A stretch of 11,928 nt of DNA from an uncultured Verrucomicrobiota bacterium (GTDB lineage: Bacteria > Verrucomicrobiota > Verrucomicrobiia > Opitutales > Opitutaceae), in assembly GCA_903919625.1 (NCBI GenBank), contig CAIXIZ010000314.1, forward strand, positions 1-11,928. Reading direction: 5' to 3'. The position numbers and the translations under genes are program-made. The notes below the pieces were generated by a model. That model had not been told where the DNA came from, searched no databases, and saw only the letters and a list, made by a program, of their open reading frames with translations. Shown here one piece after another: positions 7,507-11,928 of the stretch. Every line of letters begins with the position of its first letter. The first letter of the stretch is position 1.

Positions 7507-8049
7507 CTAGGCTCTCCCCCCAGGACGATGCAACACAGCACGCCAATGCGCTTCCTCCCTTTGCCAACCATGGACGCCCAGCTGCCGGGCGATTTCTTCC
7601 ACGGTCGGCTCGGTCACCTCATGCTTCATGTCGCCGGGCAGCTCCGGCAGCACCACGCGGGTAAGCGCCCAGCAGGCCCAGGCGCGGGCGCGGCGGGCCT
7701 CGCGGCGTGGGCCTTCCAACCGGCCCGCATAATGCTGAAAATGCACCCGCGGGTTGCCGACGAGGTTGGCCGATGGCGCGTGGCGCAGGAACCAGACCAG
7801 CGCGGCATAGGGTGACGGCCATTCGCGCAACACCGGCTCGTCACCGCGCAAATCCGCGCCAAACGCCCGGTCCAGGCAAAGCAGCGCCCGGGCCGCGAGA
7901 CCGCGCTGCCAGAGCGCATGGGCGTATTCGAGGCAGTCGTGGTAAAACTCCGCGCCCCGCACGTCTTCGCGATGGACGTGCAGCGTCCGCCAGTCCAGGC
8001 CGGCACGGGGCGGTGGCAAATGGGGGCAAGGTGGCAAGGGCACAGACAT
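7507..8049 (-). CDS. conserved-looking hypothetical protein, 180 residues
   Basis: I do not recognise the family. The protein is basic, helical and Trp-rich, with no signal peptide or membrane segment, so probably cytoplasmic. Residues 34-66 (AEFYHDCLEYAHALWQRGLAARALLCLDRAFG) look like a helix pair of TPR or DUF309-like style. WPSPYAALVWFLRH (77-90) and LVGNPRVHFQHYAGRL (96-111) look like conserved motifs, and 144-165 (EVTEPTVEEIARQLGVHGW) like a small helix-turn-helix. The start is uncertain. The frame stays open upstream to 8157, but that part runs through low-complexity repeats. The ATG at 8047-8049 is the first plausible start, and residues 1-16 (Pro-rich) also come from repeat-like DNA, so a start further in is possible. 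Codon use and the lack of stops over the whole length support a real gene. The large secreted protein follows 107 bases downstream on the same strand. Confidence 0.72.
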   Translation of the reverse strand: MSVPLPPCPHLPPPRAGLDWRTLHVHREDVRGAEFYHDCLEYAHALWQRGLAARALLCLDRAFGADLRGDEPVLREWPSPYAALVWFLRHAPSANLVGNPRVHFQHYAGRLEGPRREARRARAWACWALTRVVLPELPGDMKHEVTEPTVEEIARQLGVHGWQREEAHWRAVLHRPGGRA

Positions 8050-8077
8050 GGCGGAGAGGGCGCGCAAACGCAGAAAA

Positions 8078-8105
8078 CCAGAGGCCAGAGGACGGAGGCC
8101 AGACC
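8078..8105. repeat. degenerate heptamer tandem repeat (CCAGAGG)
   Basis: Four consecutive 7-base units read CCAGAGG, CCAGAGG, ACGGAGG and CCAGACC. A further CCAGA occurs at 8111-8115. A related G-rich repetition (GGTGGCAA, GGGGGCAA, GGTGGCAA) lies at about 8012-8036, inside the start of the neighbouring - strand gene. The block lies upstream of that gene's ATG and next to the REP-like palindromes. Confidence 0.65.
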
Positions 8106-8164
8106 GCAAGCCAGAAAGCAATAAACCGGCTGCGGAATCCTGTAAAAAGGGTGCCACGATCCGT

Positions 8165-8188
8165 CCCGGCTCTCCCGAGCCGGGCTAC
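8165..8188. repeat. REP-like palindrome, copy 1
   Basis: CCCGGCTC (8165-8172) and GAGCCGGG (8177-8184) form a perfect 8-base stem around TCCC, followed by CTAC. A second element of the same design lies 12 bases further on. Paired GC palindromes ending in a fixed tetranucleotide in an intergenic region are typical of repetitive extragenic palindromes. Confidence 0.65.
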
Positions 8189-8200
8189 GTTCTCCTCGTC

Positions 8201-8225
8201 GCCTGCTTCGGGAGAAGCGGGCTAC
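8201..8225. repeat. REP-like palindrome, copy 2
   Basis: CCTGCTTC (8202-8209) pairs with GAAGCGGG (8214-8221), with one T:G pair, around the loop GGGA, followed again by CTAC (8222-8225). Its loop is the reverse complement of the loop of copy 1 (TCCC). Stem length, loop size and the 3' GGGCTAC are shared, while the stem bases differ. The rest of 8050-8310 (261 bases) shows no gene. Confidence 0.6.
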
Positions 8226-8310
8226 ATGGATGTGCGGACCCACGACGGCTGCAAGGGACAGGCTGTTTTTGCGCTTTGACAAAGTGCTCCGACCGCACAG
8301 CATTTCGGCC

Positions 8311-8916
8311 ATGCTGAAGTCCATGTCATCCCCGCGTCTCGCCGCGCTGACGCTATGCGCGCTGGCCTTGGCTTCCTTGCAGGCAGCACCCACCCCGGCA
8401 CCCGCGCCTACCCCGGCCGCCGTCCCGCTGCCGCTGCCACCGCCGGTCACCTTTGATCCCGCCCTGCTCGCCAAGCCGCCCAAGGTTCTGGATGGCGGCT
8501 ATGCCCAGCTCGACTTCGACCGTCTCGCCGGTTTCCCGTTCACCCCGGTTACCTTCGACCCTGCCACCGCCAAGCCCGGCACCAAGCCGCCTTCGTCCGC
8601 CAAGCAGATTCCCGCCACCATCAAAAAATTTGACGGCCAGAAAGCGCTCGTCACCGGCTTCATGCTGCCCGTGAAGATGGAAGGCGGTCTCGTGACCGAA
8701 TTCCTGCTCGTGCGCAGCCCCCTTATGTGCTGCTACGGCGGCGTGCCCAACATGAACGAATGGGTCGTCGTCAAAATGGCCAAAGGCGTGAAGCAGCTCA
8801 TGGACGTGCCCGTCTCCTGCTACGGCAAGCTTCACGTGGAAGAGCAATTTGACGCGGGTTATCTCACCGGCATTTACCTGCTCGATGGCGAAAAGCTGAC
8901 CGACGCGAAGGGGTGA
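8311..8916 (+). CDS. exported DUF3299-like protein
   Basis: This 201-residue protein has a signal peptide (about 1-26, LAALTLCALALASLQA) and then a Pro/Ala-rich linker (about 26-46). The C-terminal half (about 100-195) resembles the DUF3299 family: IKKFDGQKALVTGFMLPVKMEGGLVTEFLL, then the Cys-rich PLMCCYGGVPNMNEWV (C140, C141), VPVSCYGKL (C170) and LTGIYLLDGEKL. It should act in the periplasm or at the outer face of a membrane. The biochemical role of the family is not established to my knowledge. The three cysteines in two CYG motifs suggest metal binding or a redox function, which is inference. The frame is open back to an ATG at 8230, but those residues are not signal-like and run through intergenic repeat DNA. 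The ATG at 8311 directly precedes the hydrophobic segment, and the ATG at 8323 is also possible. It is convergent with the ACT-domain gene. Confidence 0.83.
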   Translation: MLKSMSSPRLAALTLCALALASLQAAPTPAPAPTPAAVPLPLPPPVTFDPALLAKPPKVLDGGYAQLDFDRLAGFPFTPVTFDPATAKPGTKPPSSAKQIPATIKKFDGQKALVTGFMLPVKMEGGLVTEFLLVRSPLMCCYGGVPNMNEWVVVKMAKGVKQLMDVPVSCYGKLHVEEQFDAGYLTGIYLLDGEKLTDAKG

Positions 8917-8943
8917 GGGCAGCCGGCTGATTACGCTGTACCG

Positions 8944-8980
8944 GCGGGTGATTTTGTTTCTCCGGCGTTTGCCCACCCGC
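8944..8980. terminator. inverted repeat between convergent genes
   Basis: GCGGGTG (8944-8950) and CACCCGC (8974-8980) are a perfect 7-base inverted repeat with a 23-base loop. It lies in the 143-base gap where the DUF3299-like gene and the ACT-domain gene end towards each other. The position suits a bidirectional terminator, but the loop is long and no T tract follows. A second, weaker pair (GCCAC 9001-9005, GTGGC 9031-9035) lies nearby. Confidence 0.25.
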
Positions 8981-9059
8981 GTTGAAAGCCAGATGGCCTG
9001 GCCACGGACCAACTGTAGCGCGGGCCGCTTGTGGCAATTGTTGTACGTTCAACCAGCGC

Positions 9060-9509
9060 TCATCGCGAAATATCCCGCTGGGTCAGCACGCGGAAACCGC
9101 GCGTATGCAGCGCCTGCGCGGCGACGTCGGCGTCCTCCAGACTGAGCGCGAGTGCGGCACGGCCGGCTGGTCGTTTGATGAAACTGTAGATATAGTGGAT
9201 GTTGAGCTCCGCCTCCAGCAGGGCGGCCAGCACGCCCTTCAGGTCGCCCTCATCGACGATCTCGACCGCCAGCACCTCGCACAGCGTATGCGGGTAGTCG
9301 TTGTTGATCATCAGCTCCCGGGCCTTGTCCGGGTCGTCCACGATGAGGCGCAGGATGGAGCTGTCCGTCGTGTCGAGCACGGTGAGCGCCATGATGTGGA
9401 CGTTGTGCGCCTTGAGCAGGGCCGTGAGGTCGTGCAGGCGGCCCACGCGGTTCTCGGCAAAGACGGAGAACTGCTGCACGGGATCGGCGGCGGTAAGGGT
9501 GGTGGCCAT
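9060..9509 (-). CDS. tandem ACT-domain protein
   Basis: The 149-residue protein consists of two ACT domains and nothing else. The first is at about 13-77 (FSVFAENRVGRLHDLTALLKAHNVHIMALTV, with the ENRxGxL ligand loop). The second is at about 80-145 (VDEGDLKGVLAALLEAELNIHYIYSF, then a final strand near GFRVLTQRDI). ACT domains bind amino acids and regulate biosynthetic enzymes. Stand-alone tandem ACT proteins of this size are often labelled 'acetolactate synthase', but no catalytic domain is present here. It is likely a small cytoplasmic amino-acid sensor whose ligand and partner are unknown. The start is the ATG at 9507-9509; the frame extends upstream to a TTG, but those residues are Pro-rich and not ACT-like. 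It is divergent from rpoZ, with 169 bases between the start codons. Confidence 0.87.
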   Translation of the reverse strand: MATTLTAADPVQQFSVFAENRVGRLHDLTALLKAHNVHIMALTVLDTTDSSILRLIVDDPDKARELMINNDYPHTLCEVLAVEIVDEGDLKGVLAALLEAELNIHYIYSFIKRPAGRAALALSLEDADVAAQALHTRGFRVLTQRDISR

Positions 9510-9678
9510 GGGATGCGGTGCGGTGGGCAGGCTCGGAGGAAACCGCCTTTGGGTCAACCTTGGTGTGGTGGATCCGGTGGCCGGTCGCCCCGGAAGCGGT
9601 CCGGAATTTGCCCTTGACCGCCTGGCCCGTGCTGTGGTTGGCTGACCCCTCGACCAATTTCACCATCCCACGCCCGCC

Positions 9679-9876
9679 ATGAGAGACGATTACCTGAAAG
9701 AAGCGCACAAGATCATTCCCGACGCCAACGTGCTGATCAACGTGGTGTCGCGTCGCGTGAAGCAGCTCCGTCGCGGCAGCCGCGCGCTGGTCGAATCGCT
9801 CGAAAAACTCTCCCTGGAGGACGTCGCCCTGCGCGAAATCATCGAGGGCAAGATCAGCTACGAGCTGGGGACGTGA
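9679..9876 (+). CDS. rpoZ: DNA-directed RNA polymerase subunit omega
   Basis: Omega is the small subunit that wraps the C-terminal tail of beta' and helps assemble RNA polymerase. In many bacteria it also forms part of a ppGpp site. This 65-residue protein has the family features: IIPDANVLINVVSRRVKQLRRG (12-33), matching the helix with the R-R-x-x-Q-L motif, and ALREIIEGKI (50-59), matching ALREI..GKI. It is shorter than E. coli omega (91 residues), missing most of the C-terminal tail, as is common outside Proteobacteria. The ATG at 9679 starts directly before the family N terminus, with no Shine-Dalgarno sequence. smpB follows after 60 bases on the same strand. The usual neighbour gmk is not present within this window. 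Confidence 0.9.
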   Translation: MRDDYLKEAHKIIPDANVLINVVSRRVKQLRRGSRALVESLEKLSLEDVALREIIEGKISYELGT

Positions 9877-9890
9877 TTGCGCGCCCACCG

Positions 9891-9906
9891 GCCGGCCAGC
9901 GCCGGC
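9891..9906 (+). promoter_or_regulatory. GC hairpin between rpoZ and smpB
   Basis: GCCGGC (9891-9896) and GCCGGC (9901-9906) form a perfect 6-pair hairpin with loop CAGC, 14 bases after the rpoZ stop codon. No T tract follows, so it is not a standard terminator. It could protect the rpoZ message end, or be a by-product of high GC. Confidence 0.25.
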
Positions 9907-9936
9907 GGAGGCCCTGCCTGATGGTTTCGTCCTGCC

Positions 9937-10416
9937 ATGCCCGCCCCGAAACCAGATCCGGTCCGTCATACCGAAATCCGCAACGCGAAGGCGCGGCACG
10001 ACTATTTCGTGGAGGAAAAATTTGAGGCCGGCATTGCGCTCAAAGGCACCGAGGTGAAATCCATCCGGGCCGGCCGCGCCCAGATCAACGACGCGTTTGG
10101 CCGGGCCAGCAAGGGCGAGCTCTGGCTGTTCAACGCGCATATCGAGGCCTACGCCTTCGGCAACGTCAACAACCACGACCCGCGCCGCACGCGCAAGCTG
10201 CTCCTCCACCAGCACCAGATCCGCAAAATCACCCAGGCGCTGGAGGCGGGCGGACGCGCCCTGGTCCCCTTGCGGATGTATTTCAAGGACGCCCTGGTGA
10301 AGGTCGAGATCGCGCTCTGCGCCGGCAAAAAGCTCTACGACAAACGCGACGACCTCAAACGCCGCGTCGAGACCCGCGAGCTCGACAAAGCCCTCACGTA
10401 CCGCCGCAGCCACTGA
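9937..10416 (+). CDS. smpB: SsrA-binding protein SmpB
   Basis: SmpB binds tmRNA and carries it to stalled ribosomes for trans-translation, which tags the unfinished peptide and frees the ribosome. Length (159 residues) is as in E. coli (160). Family motifs are in order: NAKARHDYFVEEKFEAGIALKGTEVKSIRAGRAQI split over residues 16-50, the tmRNA-contacting NHDPRRTRKLLLH (79-91), LVPLRMYFKDALVKVEIAL (109-127), and the C-terminal KKLYDKRDDLKRRVETREL (131-149). The basic C-terminal tail enters the mRNA channel in place of a codon-anticodon pair. The start is the ATG at 9937, which leaves a normal short N-terminal tail. The tmRNA gene ssrA is not seen in this window. smpB probably shares a transcript with rpoZ and is convergent with the gene that ends at 10494. 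Confidence 0.97.
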   Translation: MPAPKPDPVRHTEIRNAKARHDYFVEEKFEAGIALKGTEVKSIRAGRAQINDAFGRASKGELWLFNAHIEAYAFGNVNNHDPRRTRKLLLHQHQIRKITQALEAGGRALVPLRMYFKDALVKVEIALCAGKKLYDKRDDLKRRVETRELDKALTYRRSH

Positions 10417-10493
10417 GGCCGGGGATTGGTGCATACCCACGCCAGCACGATCGCTCCCGGTATTAGCCTCCCGAACCGCACTTGATGTCGGGT

Positions 10494-11717
10494 TCATTCT
10501 ATACGGAATTCATGTCGGCTGTCTTTTGTTTTTGGAACGCATCCGAGTACATACCAACCGACTCCGCCAGCGACAATCAACCCGATGATTGCCTCAATCA
10601 AAAATGGATGCGTTGTTTTCCACCACGGCAAAGGGGAGGCGCCACCGATTTCCACCTCATGTGGCCCCATTACCCTGAACGGATATGACTGTTCAGCTCC
10701 ATGCGCATCGACAATTTTGAAAATTAACCAGTCATCCTTTACCGGATCTGGAGATGGCCATAATGCCTCAAATCCCTCGGTACGGAATGGATCAGGCACA
10801 TCAAGCAATCCCCTTCCACTGGCAATGAGATCTGGCCTCCCGCCGCCGGCATGTTGGTGCGTCACAGTATAAAAATACGGCCGACTCCCTCCGTAGACCT
10901 CTATGCCTTCCCCAGCGTTCCCGGAAACGATCTCCCAAAGTTCCGGTGGACCATCGCCCGGATGGTCGTGGTCTAGAACCTGATGTGCTCCGGTGATAAA
11001 CCCACTTGCAATGCGCAGGGGCGGCGGCTCGTATGCTCCAATTTGTTCAGCGAGGAGTTTCTCCAGTTTGTCATTATGCAAAAATGGCGGCTTCCACGGA
11101 TAATTTTTCAGCAATATTTCCAACGCCTGTTGCCGGGCTTTCAAGGGGCGGGGTTGATAATGTAACGACGTCCATTGATATACTTTTAGGCAATTCTCCA
11201 AATAAGCTCCCGCCCGCATCGGACCCCGGCCAGAACCACCAAGGGCTGGCATGGCAAATGGGATGCCATCGACCAAGGTCAGTGACCCAAATCTTTCATC
11301 GGGTCCGCCCAGGTTCTCCCTCGGCACATGCACTATTAACGGGTCACCGTTAGCCGGGTTGTTGCCGACGATTTCATTGGTGGAGTGGAAGAGCATCTGG
11401 CAAAGGATGATAACCTGGTTATCAAATTCGCCCAAGTTAGGAATTGCACCCGGCCTGGCTGCCCAAGCTCGCAATTCGGCCACGCGTTCCGCCTCGGGCA
11501 AGGCCTGCAGCGCCGCAGCCACTTCAAGGTAAGACTCGCTGCGAAACGGGCCGTAGCATTTGCCCAGGCTGATCTCGGTCATTACTGCCGGGCCAGCTGG
11601 CGTCAGGGAAGCATCTGGCGCGTTTTCGGCTGCATACAAATTTCCCTCCCCACTGCCCGGAAGCAACCACAGCAGCAACCCAACAACTGCGCAGGGGCTC
11701 TTCAGGTTGGGGCACAT
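10494..11717 (-). CDS. membrane-anchored exported protein of unknown family
   Basis: I do not recognise this 407-residue protein. It begins with a signal peptide (about 1-29, VVGLLLWLLPGSGEG) and ends with one membrane helix (about 371-392, PFLIEAIIGLIVAGGVGWYVLG) followed by a short charged tail (KTKDSRHEFRIE). A type I topology is expected: about 340 residues outside the cytoplasm and a small inner tail. The outer part has an alpha-helical region (63-90 and 167-226) and a His/Asp/Gly-rich region (GAHQVLDHDHPGDGPPE, 243-259; TVTHQHAGGGRPD, 284-296) that might bind metal. The final part (320-360) looks beta-rich. The DNA is poorer in GC than its surroundings: two 60-base stretches inside it (10561-10620 and 11041-11100) give 47% and 45% by hand count, against 67% for 10021-10080 in smpB. 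This suggests a different origin. The ATG at 11715-11717 directly precedes the signal peptide. The 94 bases upstream show no clear promoter. Confidence 0.8.
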   Translation of the reverse strand: MCPNLKSPCAVVGLLLWLLPGSGEGNLYAAENAPDASLTPAGPAVMTEISLGKCYGPFRSESYLEVAAALQALPEAERVAELRAWAARPGAIPNLGEFDNQVIILCQMLFHSTNEIVGNNPANGDPLIVHVPRENLGGPDERFGSLTLVDGIPFAMPALGGSGRGPMRAGAYLENCLKVYQWTSLHYQPRPLKARQQALEILLKNYPWKPPFLHNDKLEKLLAEQIGAYEPPPLRIASGFITGAHQVLDHDHPGDGPPELWEIVSGNAGEGIEVYGGSRPYFYTVTHQHAGGGRPDLIASGRGLLDVPDPFRTEGFEALWPSPDPVKDDWLIFKIVDAHGAEQSYPFRVMGPHEVEIGGASPLPWWKTTHPFLIEAIIGLIVAGGVGWYVLGCVPKTKDSRHEFRIE

Positions 11718-11811
11718 CTAATCATTGACGCCCCCGCAAGGGGAGAAATTACCAGCCAGGACAATTTCCTCCGGTGCCGGATCTACGCACGGGCTTATTG
11801 CGGGCTTGATC

Positions 11812-11928
11812 TCACTCGTCAGCAGATTTTTTTCCCCGTCCGCCGCGGGCGGCGGCTTTCTTTGCCGCCTTCGCGTTGAGCCAGAGCGAATCGTCCTTGG
11901 CATTCCGGTTGAGCCAGAAGATTTCGCC
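11812..11928 (-). CDS. C-terminal end of an unidentified protein (5' part outside the window)
   Basis: The - strand frame is open from the window edge to a TGA at 11812-11814 and gives 38 residues. They begin GEIFWLNRNAKDDSLWLN and end in a Lys/Ala/Gly/Arg-rich tail (AKAAKKAAARGGRGKKSADE). Such a basic tail is common in nucleic-acid-binding proteins, but the part seen is too short to name a family. A run of seven A (T7 on the + strand, 11827-11833) lies in the tail. The gene has the same direction as the membrane protein that follows 94 bases later. Confidence 0.55.
   Translation of the reverse strand, partial: GEIFWLNRNAKDDSLWLNAKAAKKAAARGGRGKKSADE

Noticed and set aside
8276..8304. Consensus TTGACA before the DUF3299-like gene
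   Set aside because: No acceptable -10 hexamer at 16-18 bases, and a start there would coincide with the ATG itself.
7626..8483. 285-codon - strand frame overlapping the 180-residue hypothetical
   Set aside because: It overlaps the hypothetical gene in another frame, runs through the intergenic palindromes and the start of the DUF3299-like gene, and looks like Arg/Pro/Ala shadow sequence.
10470..10492. CCCGA/TCGGG inverted repeat between smpB and the low-GC gene
   Set aside because: Five-base arms with a 13-base loop and no T tract; compatible with chance.
9250..10497. 415-codon - strand open frame across rpoZ and smpB
   Set aside because: It is antisense to two clearly identified genes and overlaps the ACT gene in another frame; no recognisable motif.
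11731..11747. CCCC-GCAA-GGGG mini-hairpin upstream of the low-GC gene
   Set aside because: A four-pair stem without T tract or other context is too weak to assign a role.

Overview
The window looks like a chromosomal segment of a GC-rich Gram-negative bacterium, most plausibly a Verrucomicrobiota member of the Opitutaceae type. The pointers are housekeeping genes of about 65% GC, almost no Shine-Dalgarno sequences, a DUF3299-like lipoprotein-sized secreted protein, a tandem-ACT protein, and a very large secreted protein built from cyclophilin, Ig-like and MBG-type domains. This is inferred from protein style, not from a marker gene.

Layout, left to right. (1) 1-414, +: the C-terminal part of a Fic-domain protein with an intact AMPylation motif. 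(2) 560-3335, +: a two-gene haem unit, hemN (oxygen-independent coproporphyrinogen III oxidase) then hemY (protoporphyrinogen oxidase), 25 bases apart with a short hairpin plus T7 tract between them. (3) 3422-7399, -: a 1325-residue secreted multidomain protein consisting of signal peptide, cyclophilin, cadherin/Ig-like domains, six exact 72-residue MBG-type repeats, another Ig-like domain, and a C-terminal stretch of three propeller-like repeats. (4) 7507-8049, -: a conserved-looking 180-residue protein of unknown function. (5) 8050-8310: the largest gene-free stretch, with a heptamer tandem repeat and a pair of REP-like palindromes. (6) 8311-8916, +: the DUF3299-like exported protein. (7) 9060-9509, -: the tandem ACT-domain protein. 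(8) 9679-10416, +: rpoZ (RNA polymerase omega) and smpB (tmRNA partner). (9) 10494-11717, -: a membrane-anchored exported protein of unknown family, in DNA clearly poorer in GC than its neighbours. (10) 11812-11928, -: the C-terminal end of another gene with a Lys/Ala-rich tail.

How the genes relate. HemN and HemY catalyse consecutive steps of the protoporphyrin branch (coproporphyrinogen III to protoporphyrinogen IX to protoporphyrin IX). RpoZ and SmpB are small partners of the transcription and translation machinery. The others show no common pathway. There is no CRISPR array, tRNA, rRNA, transposase or integrase visible. I do not see a clear new multi-gene system. The most unusual items are the giant secreted cyclophilin protein, the low-GC unknown membrane protein, and the repeat-rich intergenic block at 8050-8310.
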